This document shows, piece after piece, positions 19,998 through 33,248 of a DNA stretch of 64,000 bases. The position numbers and the translations under genes are program-made. The stretch's first letter is position 1; every line of letters begins with the position of its first letter. The notes beneath the pieces were generated by a model. It did not search any database and was not told the DNA's origin. It saw only the letters and a program-made list of their open reading frames with translations. This DNA comes from Symsagittifera roscoffensis (Eukaryota; Xenacoelomorpha; Acoela; Convolutidae), in contig NC_087064.1 in assembly GCF_963678635.1 (NCBI RefSeq), positions 22,304,509-22,368,508 on the forward strand, read 5' to 3'.

Positions 19998-22142
19998 TTA
20001 CACGAAAGTGATCGACGCAAACATCTCCGCTTTTGGTGCGCCGTACTTCATTTCAGTATCACTCAGGACTTTACTCCCGTAGGCTATCGGACGAAGAACC
20101 GTTTTCCCGTTCCACTCCTGCTCCTGTCGAAGTATGCCCGATATCGCAACCACTGATGCATCCGTATCCAGCACGAACATCCCCTTCTCTGTTGGCATGC
20201 CGAGGACCCGTGCCTCGCAAAGTTCACGTTTGATGTTTTCAAATGAAACTTGTGCCTCATCAGTCCAGGTGAACTTTTTGCCCTTGTTTCTCATCAACCT
20301 CTGCATGGGGTATATTTTGTCAGCATACCCCTTGATAAACTTTCGATAATAATTAGCGAATCCCAAAAAACTCATCAGCTGTGTATCTGTTTTAGGTGCC
20401 TTCCATGTCAGCACCGCTTCGACCGCTTCGGGATCTGGTCTCACTCCATGTTTGTCCACCAGGCGGCCCAGATACTTTATGGAATCCCTGAGGATTTCAC
20501 ACTTAGAGGGTTTACATTTCAGACCCGCCTGCTTCATGCAAGAAAACACCTCCTCCAACCTCTCTATGTGGTCTTCTAAGGTTGGTGTTGCAATCACGAC
20601 ATCATCGACATAACACATGATGAGATTCCCGTATTTCTTAGTGACGCTCGTGAGTGCCTGGGCCATCAGTCGCTGGAATGTGGCCGTCGCGTTGCACAAT
20701 CCGAATGGCATCCTCTTCCACTGGAACAACCCCAGCTCACACGCGAAGCCTGTTTTCTCTCGATCTTGCTTTCTGAGTGGCACTTGCCAGCACGCAGTGC
20801 CCAAATCCAACGTCGTGAAGAACTTCGCGTCTCCCAGCTTGGATAGGCTCTCATCGATGCGGGGAATCGGGTATGCGTCCTTTATAGTCACTGCGTTCAG
20901 ATAACGAAAATCACAACAAAATCTGAGTTGTCCCCCTTTCTTTTTCGCCATCACCACGCCACAAGCCCATGGGGACTTCGACGGCTCGATCATGTCGTAC
21001 TCCATTAACATCTCGATTTCCTTCCTACACGCTTCTGACTTGTTTGGGGTCATTCTTCTCGCCCCTTCCCTATCAGGTACCGAGCCCTCTTCTATCTCAA
21101 TCTCGTGTTCTACAAAATTACAACAACCTATGTCGGCCTTATGTTTCGAAAAAACGTCTGCGTTCCGATTTAGCACCGCTCTGAGCGAATCTAGTTCCTT
21201 GTCTGATATTTTACCCTTCAAATGTTCTATCTCAGGTAGGACAGGTTTATTCGCTGCTAACTCTGCTTCTGTCGGCCTCTCTGGAAAGTTGGAACAACTA
21301 GACAGCCCATCATCTGTTTCCGACTTCATTGAAAACAATTTCCTAGAAGTTTTCAATTCATTCACTCTCTTCATTATACATTCTTGGTTCGCATGCAATG
21401 GACATTTAGTTACATCAAACTTTTTCAAGTTCTTCACACTCTGAAAGTCTGTGTTCAGAGGCAAAGCGTAGCCAAGTTTCTTTCCCCTCTGTATTGTCAC
21501 TGTTGTTGCTTCTGTGTTCAATAACACACTCACACACAGTCCGCTCTGAGTGAGTGAGAAGCTTCTTCCTAAAATAGCCGAGCTTTTACTGTTTGGATTT
21601 GGTACCAGACACACCTGTCTGTCATTGCTGAGTTCATTCAAGTTCCTCATCCTAAACGTCGCTACTACGGCTTGGTTTGGTTTTATTCTAACTTTTCGAT
21701 CCAGAAAAATTGGCACCTTGGCCTGGTTAATTAAGATCTTATTGAGGGGTCTCTTTTCATACTTTCTCTCAGGATCCTTGATCCTAATCAATCCGTCATT
21801 GAGATCGATCGTGACGTCAAAATTGCGCACGAAATCCCTTCCTAAGATGAACTGATCGGATTCGTCCAAATTCTCCACTACTAGGAAGCTCATCCAAAGA
21901 TGTCTTCCTCCGAGCTGCAGTGAAATGATCGGGGTTCGTCCAGTCACATAGATCGCTCCCTGATTGGCAGCTGCCAACCTGATGTTTGTCGGTATGAGAT
22001 CCGACCTTTCGAAACCCATGTCGGTCCAAGTTTTGACTGGCATGACACTAACCACTGCTCCCGTGTCTAGCAGTCCCTTTACTGAAAGTTGCCTGCCTTG
22101 CACGTCCAGCACGTGCGCAGCCAGATCGGCCTCGCACCGCAT
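19998..22142 (-). pseudogene. pol: Gyp-B: protease, linker, RT and start of RNase H
   Basis: This open frame of 714 codons is the best pol in the window. Protease: Leu-Leu-Asp-Thr-Gly-Ala at about residue 24-29 and Ile-Leu-Gly-Arg-Asp-Phe near 100. RT: Leu-Asp-Leu-Gly (motif A, about residue 440), Met-Pro-Phe-Gly-Leu-Cys-Asn-Ala-Thr and Tyr-Val-Asp-Asp (about 520). RNase H starts with Asp-Thr-Asp-Ala-Ser and Lys-Ala-Glu-Met-Phe-Ala. It stops at TAA (19,998-20,000), where Gyp-A has GAA (Phe-Val-Glu-Lys-Tyr), so one G-to-T change separates it from the next frame. The start is not real: coding enters from 22,776-22,048 through a frameshift near 22,140. Confidence 0.88.
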
Positions 22143-25086
22143 CTTGTTCGAGCATCGCGTTGTGTCCGATTCGTCTAACCTTCAGCTCCTCTTGACCAAT
22201 GTATATCCGGCCAATCTGATCGTTCGCATCAGTTATGTGAGCTTTCGTGTAGATATTGATGCCATCCACATTCGTTAGGATCGGGTAAGGGCTATGGACA
22301 TCGATATAATGCCCATCAACTTTCATCAGCCTCGGAACTCCCGTTGTGAGCAGCGCCCGCACTGCCCTGGAGTCCAGTTTGGGATCTTTCTCCTTCAGGT
22401 AGTCGGCATAGATGTCCAGGTGGACTAGTGTAATCTCGGATGGTTCACTCAAGTTCTTGACCACCTGGTGCTCTGCGACTGAGATAATGGACATTATTTT
22501 TGTCCCCTCTTTCGTCATGACGAAAGTTTTACCAGATATAACGTTCAGTTTTAGACCTTGTTTCCTGGGTTCCTCTTTGTCTTCTACTTTCGTCGTCTTA
22601 CCCAGAATATTAAAACTTTCCCAAAGATCTGTGCTCTCCAGCTCCGACCTTACCCATTGCTCCACTTCTTTCGTGGCTAGGTCCTGTTTGACCTTCTGCA
22701 GCGCTGTCCTTGCCGCCAGGCCGTAATCCACCTTGAGTGGGCTAGACGACTCTGCCTCGAGGTTCGAGGCTACCACCTCGTCAGGCAGTGTCTTTACCTT
22801 TTTGGTCGTGAAGGTGCTCGGTATCGTCTCCTTCTTCCGAGATCAGCCTCGTTCATCAGACGTGCTCGACTGGCCTTGACACCCGAAAGCGCCTCTTCGT
22901 GGCGGGGATGTTTCGCGTCCGCTACTGCATCCCAAAATTGAGTACAATCCGACATGAAGTGTCCCTCCAAATTACAGAAGAAACACCTCGGACCATATTT
23001 CATGATGAGCCCTCTGACGTACTCTTCATGATCCTCATCGGTCGCGTCGGCGTCCTCGAGAAAGTAGCCTATCGCCTTCATGTTCTGTTTGTATGCAGAA
23101 ACACGCGGAAACGTGATGGTCCATCAAACCACAATTCGCACACGACCTCCTTTTATCCATGTCATAGCGAGGTTTGTACCAACTGGAATTCACACCAGTG
23201 TTTGTCCCGCTATAGTTGCCATAATTGCTGTAACGGTTTTGCGCCCTCAGTTTTATGAGTAAATACTCGCGTGATTTTATACGTAAATCGTCGGGCGTGG
23301 GTACCTGGTCAAGCGACAGGTTGAAGTGTGTGGCCAAAGTCGTCTTCAACTCCTCACTCCTTACTCCGTCCATGAACTTCGAAGCAATCGCCAAGTTTCG
23401 CTCGGATATTCTCTCATCTGGGTTGCTTCTCCTCCTAAGTAATTCAAGGTCGTCCAAAAATTTATCTATGGATTCGTCATCTCTTTGACGCCTCTTTTCG
23501 AACTTCACCATAGCCTGGTGCCCTTGTTCGATTCAGCAGGATGTCGAGCGCTGTCTCTCTCATTGGTTCTTTCCGCCATTACACAACTTAGTGCAGTACC
23601 CTCCAGGTTGCTCGTTAGCGCGCTGCACTCTTGTTTCTTGGAGAGATTCTCTTCCTCAAAGTGTAACTTCATCACCTCTATCCAAGTGTCAATGCAGACG
23701 TCTGACTCGTTTTTATATGACTTCGGCTTTTTCAGTGTCCTTCTTGACCTCTCTCCTCTCTCGGTTGACTTCGAGAGCTTGGTGATGAATGTTTCGAGAG
23801 ATCTGTTCAAAGGCTCAAACATCGAGGCATACATCGTTGTGTCCGGTGAGACTGTAGTCAGATCTGGTACTGAACTGACTTGTGGCACAGTTGGCAACCT
23901 TGTCTCCGGGATAGCATCTGCCTCCGGCGGGACTGGGTTTGTCCAGCCAGGCCTCGACGGGGCTGCCCTTGACCGCTCCTTGTTTCTAGGTTGGTAGTTC
24001 GTTTTCGAGCTTTGCTGGGCCCTGGCATTGCTGCCCGTACCATCTCCATCATTCGCATGGCGTGAGCGCTCCCTTGGGTTGGAACGCTCCTGCCAATTGC
24101 TCCCATTCAGGATCGCGTCAAGCTTCCGCATCATTAAGTCAGACTTTGCATCTAACCTCTTCTCCAGGCTAGTCATTGTGTGGGCGTAGGTACTATCATG
24201 ATCGTCCAACAATCGTTCGATCTCCCTGGTCATCCTAGCCTCTCTTTCGTATGACTCCTTGTTTGCCTGTGCCAGGCTCTCCGCCAGGCATTGATCGGTG
24301 TTGCGAATCAACTGAGCTTGATCAACCCTCGCCTGCGACTTCACGTGCGCTAGTTCATCTCTCAGATTCTCTTGACCTTTGTGAGCTCTCTCATCAACCT
24401 GATCTATTCTTTTAGTCATGTCCCGTCTCAGCTCATCCAGACCATTCATTACGCCAGCGAACATGTCACTTATGTCGCCAGTGGCCCCAAATGACGGGGT
24501 TAGTCCCAGAGAAGATGAGGTCAACTGCGGCTGCAGCCTGGTGCTTGATGACGCACCGCCTTTTTGCTTGCTCATCGACGTCATTAATCTGTCCAAGGTT
24601 GATGACGCTCCCATCGTTATCCCATCTGACATGGGCCTGGTCGGCGAGGCTGACGACGCCTTCCTGCTCATATCGTTCCTTGGGCACGGTGTGAAGTTCA
24701 CATCCGGATGGGCTATCTCCGGGTAGTCATAACTGGAAGTTAAACCTACAGTTGGTAGTGACGCCATGCGCTCGTCGTACAAAGACTTCCAACTCTTCTT
24801 GGCCTTCGAACCCGGTTGTTCTTCACTCGGGCTTATACTCGACATCATCGCGTTGTTGCTCTGCTTGGCCAGAGATGAGTGGGTACTAGCCGAATGTGAA
24901 TATTCTCCCCTCCACCTGTGACTCCTGGTCTCCGATTTGACACATTCCCTTGAATAACACTTCCTCTCGCGGCTCGACCTCGGAACGCTCCGAGGTCTCC
25001 TCCGTCCTCTCGACTTCCTCCCGCTCGAGGTCCTCGCTCGGCTCAAAGTCGGGTCGAATGAGCGTCGATCCGCCTTTGATCGCCAT
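22048..25086 (-). pseudogene. gag: Gyp-B: gag and protease N-terminus, in four frames
   Basis: Successive frames are 25,046-23,505 (basic N-terminus, a long coiled-coil-prone segment, gag capsid-type domain start), 23,511-23,035 (capsid end, knuckle 1 CANCGLMDHHVSAC), 23,081-22,794 (knuckle 2 CFFCNLEGHFMSDC) and 22,776-22,048 (pre-protease region like Gyp-A). Against Gyp-A the first break is a small deletion removing the Phe-Gly-Ser-Gly-Met segment; the others are single-base shifts. Its N-terminus is shorter and more Arg-rich than in Gyp-A. A frame starting at 25,086 overlaps the top and makes the true ATG uncertain. Confidence 0.82.
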
Positions 25087-25100
25087 CCAGGTTTTTCTCG

Positions 25101-26150
25101 CTCCTTAATCTCATTTCGCTCACTGAAAGATCAGGTTGACCTTTAGTCGATTCGGTTCGGCAAACACGTCGGAAGCGCTGCTAAACGAGGACTGGCTACG
25201 CCTAGTTTTGAATTTTCGCGTGCTGCTTCTGCTCAGCCTGGGAATCTTAGTAGTCAATCCTAACGAGTCCCTGCGCTGCATGCTTTGTGACAAAAAACAA
25301 TATTCGTATGATTTAATGGCGACGCACACGTACCGCAAACAAGTTCAAGTTAAATTACTTACAGCTGCCTCCTCGATCTCGTAAGTATCAAGAGTGTCTC
25401 TTAGATTTCTCAATGACTATCTTAGTGACTCAGCTAGAATTACACACAGGGCTTGCTCAGTGTTGATATAATGCTAACTGAACCCTGTTGTATAATATAA
25501 CAGTATCACAAAATTTTCACAAGATATAATCAACACACAAAACACAATAGATAATCAGATAAGAATATTCTACAGGTGACAGCGACCTTTTGTCAGTATC
25601 AATTTATCGCCACACAATTTATTAAGTCACTGCTTTGTTAAAATTAAACAATCTTTGATAAAAGGCAGTGATGATTCAGAAACAGATCAACAAAACTTAG
25701 TCTTAAAGAAAAAGACTTCCCCCAATCGGAACGATCCGAAAGAACAAAGCCCAGGACACAGTCTTCTCAAGTGGGTGTGTATTTGCCTAATACACCCACC
25801 GAGGTCTTCTTTTAGGTGCCCTGCGATTGCCCGAGCAGTCCTATTAAGTGGCTCAAGGCAACCTCTGATCGAAAATTTCTACAGTCTATGAAAAAGCTCT
25901 CCCACACCCGGACTGCTCCAAGTGCACGAGAGTAGGGAACAACTTTTCAAGTAGCTCAAGGCAACCACACAACCAAAATCACAATCAAAAAAAATTTGTT
26001 CGGGTACTTCTGATACACCCGATCTAGAATCCAAAGTTGATTACGAATTTCCGGGTCAATATGGGCTCTTATGATCCTAATAAGCGCCTAATATCCTAAT
26101 ATGATTTTGATTAAATGGATATTTTCCGTTTCCCAAATCGCCACAGAAGG
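25101..26150. other. Leader or flank above Gyp-B gag, no gene recognised
   Basis: Base composition drops from mixed to AT-rich within a few hundred bases. Short frames on both strands at 25,120-25,384 overlap each other and have no recognisable motif. A near-palindromic TGTTGTATAATATAACA sits at about 25,488. No LTR edge or tRNA-complementary site could be defended. Confidence 0.5.
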
Positions 26151-28285
26151 TTTCCTCAAGTTTCTAACAAGGAAGGTTGTTTAGAAGGTTTAAGACACTC
26201 CGGAGGGTTACTTCGGAGGGTTGTTAAGACACTTAGCCTACTTCGGAGGGTACCTTAATCACCCAAGTTGCTTCCGAGGGTCCCCTTAAATTTACTAAGG
26301 AGGGTCAATAAGATGCTTAATATGCTCCGGAGCATAATTTCTGAGCTTCACTTAGAAGGGCCTTCAATTAGCTTCAGGAAGCGTCAAAACAAGCTAAATT
26401 TTCTGTGGGGGGGGGGGCTGTTTTAACTTCTTTGGATGAGCTCGTGGAAGTTTTCCACTAAGGAGGGTAGCTCAGGGCTTTAGCTGACTCCAGAGGGTTA
26501 CCTCGGAGGGTTCCCCAAAAATAAAGAAAAAAGGTTACGTTACCGCATTAAAGTCTCCAAAAAAGGGTCCAGCTGACTTAAAACTAGGTTGGCTGACACG
26601 GTCAACCTTCCCAGTTGGATAAAAAGGTGTTTTGATAAAATTTTCTGCCGCTCGGAGGGTTACCTGTATTTTGGACCCTCCGAACCAACAAATCCTAAAA
26701 AATTTTTTTTCTGAAAATATCAACCCAAAAAACGGTTGCGGTCCGGAAAATTGGTCCAAAACGTCGACTTATGGTACCAAAATTATCCCGATCGGTTGGC
26801 TAGTCTTTGAGAAATTGCCAAAAACGTGTTTGTCCAAATGGCCTTTTTTCACCACCTATATAGGTTCTGAGAAACTTTTTCGGCAATTCCTATCGAAAGT
26901 GCCTAAAAATAATTGAAACGAGCGTAGTAGCCCTGGACGGCACTGGAATAGTGCAAAAAACCGGATCAAAATTGGTTTGGAGACAAAAATTTGGCCAATA
27001 ACTATCAAATTTGGACCCTCCGATTCCTTCCTTTTCCAATCCTTAAGTCGTTAGCTCTATCTACGGAGCTAATCGGAGGGTTACTCAAGAATTTTTCTGG
27101 CAGCCGAGCACGTTATGCTAGCACGCTCCTAACACAAAAAATTTTATTGCTCTAACTCTAAAAACTCCAAAACTCGATCCCCAAAACAGATTGAGTTCAA
27201 AATTCAGAAAATTCAGAAATTCAGTTCAGAAAATTATCAAAATTTTGATCGAAAAATTTTCGTTTTTTCTTATTTCTACTGAGTCTTTTCTCACGCGGTT
27301 TCATGAGCTACTCCCTATATAAAAGCTTTTTGCTGTTCGGAAAAGCTCGGATATCCAAAAATTTGGGGGTCTATAGTTTGTCGAAAATCAGTAATTTCCG
27401 ACGAAATTTGGGTGTTTCTTGGGTCTAATTAGGAGATAAGTAATAAGTAATAAGGATAATATTCTATTAGTAGTCGTTAATGAATAGTACTATACCCTCC
27501 TTTGCACCAAAATACCCGAATTAAGACCATTAACTCGGAAATTTGTAATCGATGGAGGGTACAATCGGACCGCGCCAATCGTGCCCCCCACCACTTAAGT
27601 TTTAATGAACTAGTACCCGAACGATACTAAAATTGCTTCAACGAGACCCAAAAGTCTTAGCGGATGTTGTCCCTGATGTCCCTGTTGAGTGTGGAACACG
27701 TTGATCAGCTTGCCACTCTACCCTCCGGTCACCGGCAAAATCACCATTAACGTGCTTAAACACTCAAATTACACTCGAGGGAGGGTACCCAACCCTTCAC
27801 CAAAACACACAATCTTTCTATCAGAAACGATCTAAATCAATCTGAAACAACAACAAATAGGAAGGTCAGATCGCATCTTGTCCGGAAATAACATATAAAC
27901 TGTCACTTTATGTTTTTTACTGTTTTTGGTCTTTTTTGGATTTTTTTTACTGTTTTTTGTGCTTTTTTGTTTTCAAATAAAATTGTTTTTGGCTTTTTCT
28001 TGGTTATACACTATTTTTGTTTGGTTTTACGTTTTCTCTTTAATTGTTTTTGGTCCTGGGACCTCGGGACAAGCGGGCTCTAGATTTCCCACCTAACCCT
28101 CCGGCCCCCGGAATTTTCGGTGTTAACTACGTTAAAAAGCTAAATAGTACCGGACGGAGGGTACGCACCTTCCCCCTAGTGCAATAACGGTCATTAAGGC
28201 CTCTAACTCGGGCATACGCCCGGAGCGGAGGGTTCGTCGCTGAAACGCTTGCTGATCATGATGGTCTTATGCCTTTGACAGGCCC
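26150..28285. repeat. Region with scattered GGAGGGT words
   Basis: The word GGAGGGT (or its complement ACCCTCC) recurs many times, densest at about 26,200-26,520 and then at intervals to about 28,850. It is usually followed by TAC or TTAC. A 12-G run lies near 26,406. T-rich tracts at 27,905-28,050 resemble those of the Gyp-B LTR-like block. No coding sequence is supported; the overlapping frames at 26,535-26,916 have no motif. Confidence 0.6.
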
Positions 28286-29050
28286 ACCCAGGAGCGCCAT
28301 AAAAACGTTTATGTAAAATTCGCCCAAATACTACACATCGACGGAGCATAGAAAAAGTACCTATTAACGACTGGCAGGCGTCAGTTACCTTAATCCTACT
28401 CGTTTTTCACCGTCTCGACCTTGCCAGTTGATTTTCTGGTCTGTTTAGGGCTAAGTAAAAAGTTACTATTTTAAGGCCATCAGTCAAACGACTTTTGATC
28501 AGTTTTCGTTTACATGCGGACACAACCACATAGCTGAGTCTCAGATCCTCAGACTACGTGATTTTCATTAAAAACACGGCTCGAACAACCTATTTTAATA
28601 TGTTTTTGTGTGACAGTTCTATATTAAATCCATTGGAGATGGATTGACCCTTTCCTCTTTCTAGCTACTCATATTCTAAAATATCAAACTATACCGGTGT
28701 TAATTTAAAGTTTCACGATATCCAAGTAGCTATACAGTCAGTTTTATACAGTCCCTTCACATAAAACAGTCTCTGGGGGACCAAGCCTCCGCTCCCGTAA
28801 TATTCCTGCGATAACGCTCTTATCTCTTCCAATTTGTGTCCCGGGAGGGTTCCGTGGTATATTCCTTTCCCCACTGAAGCTTCCTTCTCCACTAATATCC
28901 GCTGATAAGGATCTTATCGTGTGTTGTTACCACGATAAGATGCTTCGTATTTTCCGTCTCTTGTGCGACCGTTTTTCACAATATCTGTCGTTGTTCTGCT
29001 TTTTCGTCGCTTTTCGTCAAAATTGCCGTCCTTTTGTATTTCTCAGAATT
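28286..29050. repeat. Diverged relative of the Gyp-B LTR-like block
   Basis: It shares the landmark CCCAGGAGCGCCATAAAAAC with 17,497 onward, then spaced matches: the GGAGATGGATTGA region near 28,635 against 17,840, and the TTGTTCTG-TTTTT region near 28,990 against 18,300. Similarity is low and gapped. It may be a related LTR family and possibly the 5' end of a separate element. Confidence 0.5.
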
Positions 29051-29212
29051 ATTGACTTTTCAATCAAAATTTTGAAAATAAAAATTCTAGAATATTTCTA
29101 CCCTCCTTCTCAATACTTTTTCTTTAATAAGGCCTTTATTGGTTCTTTCTCGTGTCGCCGGAAGGTTGCGCTGTGTCATCTGGCAGAATGGCACACAGTC
29201 CAAACTGAACCT

Positions 29213-29345
29213 ACCTAAATTATCCACTTCATCGGATAAGAACGTTAGCCGGCAGAATTGCTACTTCGCACGATCGAACTCTTTCCAACTAAATCATTTG
29301 GAATAACAATTTTTTCAATTCTGGTCGAATTGCACATACTCCCCG
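29213..29345. repeat. Dispersed repeat, copy 1 of a pair
   Basis: Roughly 130 bp resemble 33,836-33,980 in the same orientation (CCTAAAT, then AGAACGTTA, CAGAATYGCTA, CGATCRAAYTCTTTCCAA and CCTGGTTAA in order). The pair brackets the coding debris at 29.9-33.25 kb, so it may be the remains of terminal repeats. Confidence 0.55.
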
Positions 29346-29899
29346 TTGAGCCTGGTTAATGTCCTCATTGTACTTTGAATACATCATCAAAAGGGTACAG
29401 TGCCATCGAATTAATAAACAAAAACACAACAAAAGTAATTGTTTCCACATTCTATTCTTTCAGCTCATCACATGCTAAGAATGGCTTCATACTACAATGC
29501 TATCCTAACATGTTCATTAATCTGCAGTCTTAGTAAAAGATCTAAGATAAAAAATACTTATTGAATTCTAGCGTCATGGTCTCAAATTAAAACGTTTCTC
29601 TTAGGTTAGAAAAAAATTTTGGGAAGCGGGACAGTCCATCCAATCAGCAAACTGAAATTATCCTACTATATATCTTCTTTTCTGAAACTTTCGTTGATAT
29701 TGGTACTGAATGATGAAGTTAAGAAACTCGGTTTTGAGAATTTACAATGAAATAATCTCCCTTTTCAAAAAAATTACCAAATTTTTCATGTCACCACAAA
29801 GTGAACAGTTCTCTTAGTTGATTAAAAACAATCATGTAGGCTGGAAATTTTGAGTTTATTATCCAGTCAGGCCTTTTCAAATAAATAGGAAGTGTCTCA

Positions 29900-32800
29900 A
29901 AAAACTCTGACAGAATCACAATGCAATTTCATAACTGAAGCATTGATAAATTCAAAACCACTAAAGTTTTTCTTTCAATTGTTTTCAATTTTCAGCTTTG
30001 TCAGCTTTGGTGCTCATATGAGTTTTTCTTACAAAACACTTTTGATTTTTCATTTCTTTCTCTTGCTTACTTCTTCATTCGCATCTTTCTTTTGTTTTTC
30101 ATTGTTTAGAAGTTCCAAATCTTCTAAATTGTTCTTTTGTTCTTTGCTTCTTGTCGTTTGGCTGCTATTAAAGCTTTATTCCCTCTTCATCCGTCATCGA
30201 CGCTGCAACCTCGTTTTCAGTGTCTTGCAACACATTCCATCATCCAACATCTCTGCTCTTCTACACTCTACGAGATAGAGGATCCACAGTAGTCTCCCTG
30301 TTTCTGCAGAAGCTTTTGCGGAAAAACAACGTCACAATTCTCTCCAGAACTTCCTTCAAAATCTCTTATTTTTCTCTTCCATCACAATCAATTGTCCTTG
30401 AGGTCCTCATCGCTGCAGTGGTCAGTGGCTTCCGATGGGTCTAGAAAACTTGTATGCAAGCTTCTAGTCTTATAGCCAATTTACACGAATTGTACCTTCT
30501 GCTGTGCTTCGACATTTGGCATTAGCATATTCCTATAACCAGGCAGTCATGCTGGCTCTGATCTATGACATCAGTCGTCTTCTGGCCTATATAATTTTTA
30601 CTACTATCGGAAGGTTCAAGATTTTACAGGTTGTCTTGTAAACATCTAATTCTTTCATAGAATCAAGTTTTTCCAACTGTTCCTTAGTCTGTGGTAATGT
30701 CGGTTGTTGTCTCTTACATGAGCTTCCAGCCATACGATCGCCACGATAACTCTAATAACCACTATTGCTATGGGCTGCTCTCCAGAGTCCCAGATCATTA
30801 CCAGATTACTACGCTAAGGGTACAATATGTTTGTGACAAACCTTGGCATAGGAATTCATCATGCGTTAAAATGAGGCACCTCGAATATCGTTGTCCTGGA
30901 GCTTCTAGTAGTGGTTCCACTTCCATCCTTACCCGATGGATTTCATCACTATCAACTACTGCGTTGTAACTGGTCGCTGTTGTTGCTTTCCTCTTTTGTC
31001 TTTCGAAATCGCCAAAAGTTGCACTGACGTACCCCATAGACTTCTTTCAAATTAACGCTTACAATTCGTCTTCAGTTCTCTCTGAAATTGCAGCAAACAT
31101 CTTACAAACCACATCCTAAGACTTTCTGACATTCTCGCAAGTCTTACACTTTTTCGCACTGAGAAGGGCTGACCGACCATCGACCTCGTGCTTTTCAAAT
31201 CCACTGCAACAAAGTGTACTGGGTATCAGCTTTTGCACATAGGAGCCAAGCTCGAGCCTACTAGGTATCGAGCTCCAGACGGCCTATGGTATGTTTCGCT
31301 TAGCCTGATATTCATTTCCACTTCTATCGCTTCTCTCCATTTTCCGATGAATTTCTGCTCGATCTGTGAAACTTCCGGTAACCATTCTACACCGATGGCC
31401 GTGACATCTCATGCTTTTGTTCTAGAATCAATAGTGACTCTAGAGAACCAAACATGCTGTAGAAATCTAGTGCAGCCTTTAAACCCTTTCGGTCCCTCCA
31501 TGACACCCTTTCGCTACCAATTCTGTTTCCATATTTGGTTTTCATCCCTACATTCCCAAACAATATAATTAAATGTTTATGCTGCTTCCAAGTGTCTTTA
31601 CGCAGTCAAGACCATCTAGTCCACAGCTTTTTGCCAGACAGCTACCAATTTCAACCCAGTCTTCCGATTCCTAGCCAGGCAACTCCACAGTCTTTCCCCG
31701 GTCCCTCCTAGAGGCTACAGTCATCAAACTAAAAAATGCGTTGAGGTCACGCAAATTTTGTTCTGCTTTCAACTACCTTTGCATGTCTTGCGTAGCTCGC
31801 AATATCGAATCCTCATTTGGACTTGAACACCATGATGAATTGGTGCCACACGAATATCAAAATTGTCCTCAGTAACTCACCTGAGAATAACAATCCGAAC
31901 TCCACTCTATTATCAGAATTCGGTAGGGAAGGTGCAGTCACTTTTTCTTCCAAGAAAAGACCCATAATGACTTGTTGACTGGCAAAACTCCTAATTGCAG
32001 ATATTTTAGACACCCAGAATCTTGGCAACACCGCCTGTTCGCAATTGAAATAGCAGTCACGTGTATCTTCATTGATGAAAGGGTTGTTTGACGTTCCAAC
32101 AATTTTTGCTATCTAACGGTACGACTTCTTTCTGATTAGTCCACAGTACACACTGGACTTCAGAATTTTCACCATAGATTCTTTCGTGTGCATGAAATTT
32201 TTGTTGAAAAATCTTCGGGTCTCGTCCATCTTCCTCAAGGGTTCTAGTTCTACTGGTTTTTTAATGTTTATTCTTAGTGTCTGGCTCTGATGATGTCCAT
32301 GAATGCTTGTGAGTGAAACCTCTTTCCAGGATCGCTGCCTTCTCTGAAAATCCTAGCGCCGGTGTTCAGTGCTGGTGCTGACATTTGTTCTAGTAAAAAC
32401 AACCGGAGAAAACAGAAAGCGTCTCTCCGCTTTGCACACGCCATTGCCGCTCCTTCACAAGTCATTAGGTCTCTTAAATGCGTCATCAAGAGCACTTTTT
32501 TTCCTCATTTCATCTTTTCATGTCCTCGGAGTCGTACTCTCCTATCGCCATTCCCGCCAGGCACCAGGTAAGGTACAGCTGAGAGAGAGCGTACTCTCGC
32601 GGTCGTTCGCATTTCTTTTTCAAATTGGCGTAATAATACTGCCATCCATGGTAAACCCACAAGTTGATCCGCTCTTCCTGTGTGAGTTTTCGATAAAGCT
32701 AGTGTTCCCTAAGTCTTCTGCTTCATCGTCGTGTCCTAAAGGACTTCTTCTAAATAACACACCATAGCAATTTTGTTCTCTAGACATATCAGATGTCCTC

Positions 32801-33248
32801 TAGCCGCATTTCTGTTTTCCATCTTTTCTATGTATTCCCAGCATGCTCGTCTATTGTGACTGTCTCTGATAATGTTATTCAATTGTGTTCAACGTAATTG
32901 GCAATCTAACGACGCTTCCCTTTCCGTGATCATGTTTGAAGATTTGAAGTATTTTAGGGTACTCTCATCACCTCGGTTTTGTATCTTCATCTCTAAAGTT
33001 GCTCCAGGAAGAGTGCGGTCAATCCTTTTGATCATGTAACTGGCTGAACTTTTTCCTGCCATGAAAATGGTTGCTACCATTGCTATGTCCGCCATCACCT
33101 TCAAAATGACTTGCAATCTGTCATTGCTATGTTGCAGTTCAACAGCATCTTCCATTCGTTTTCTTATGGCTGAATTAGCAGTCTTCGCTCGGGGCGTAGG
33201 ACCCAACTTTTTTTTCAAGATTTTTTTTAAAATTGACATTGCTGCCAA
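29900..33248 (-). pseudogene. Coding debris of an unrecognised element
   Basis: Several minus-strand stretches look protein-coding in composition but are broken every few hundred bases. A 119-codon frame at 33,248-32,889 opens with a basic N-terminus and continues after a frameshift (about 32,880-32,740) with a charged helical segment containing Cys-Trp-Glu-Tyr. Later pieces are at 32,031-31,813, about 31,390-31,270, 31,037-30,798 and about 30,400-30,280. The order and a nearby pair of direct repeats suggest a decayed retroelement with gag first. I found no RT, protease or integrase motif, so the family is unknown. Confidence 0.35.

Larger units (their letters stand above)
16506..25100 (-). 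mobile_element. Gyp-B: Ty3/Gypsy element related to Gyp-A, integrase missing
   Basis: Gag, protease, RT, RNase H and tail occur in normal order on the minus strand and align with Gyp-A throughout, though diverged. It keeps sites Gyp-A has lost, such as RT motif A and Glu where Gyp-A has a stop. Frame changes near 23,510, 23,090, 22,830 and 22,140 and a TAA at 19,998 make it a pseudo-element. No integrase zinc finger or DDE core follows the tail. The 5' limit is uncertain: leader and possible LTR lie above 25,100 but no copy matching 16,506-18,428 at high identity is found there. Confidence 0.85.

Noticed and set aside
25488-25505. TGTTGTATAATATAACA near-palindrome as an LTR edge of Gyp-B
   Set aside because: No second copy was found near 16.5-18.4 kb, and an AT palindrome of this size is expected by chance in AT-rich DNA.
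26535-26916. Overlapping sense and antisense frames that could be a small gene
   Set aside because: Both are open over the same bases, lack motifs and lie in A/T-run-rich, repeat-like DNA.
29892-30444. Hydrophobic plus-strand frames that look like membrane proteins
   Set aside because: They are the T-rich complement of minus-strand coding debris; the Phe/Ser/Leu content follows from base composition.
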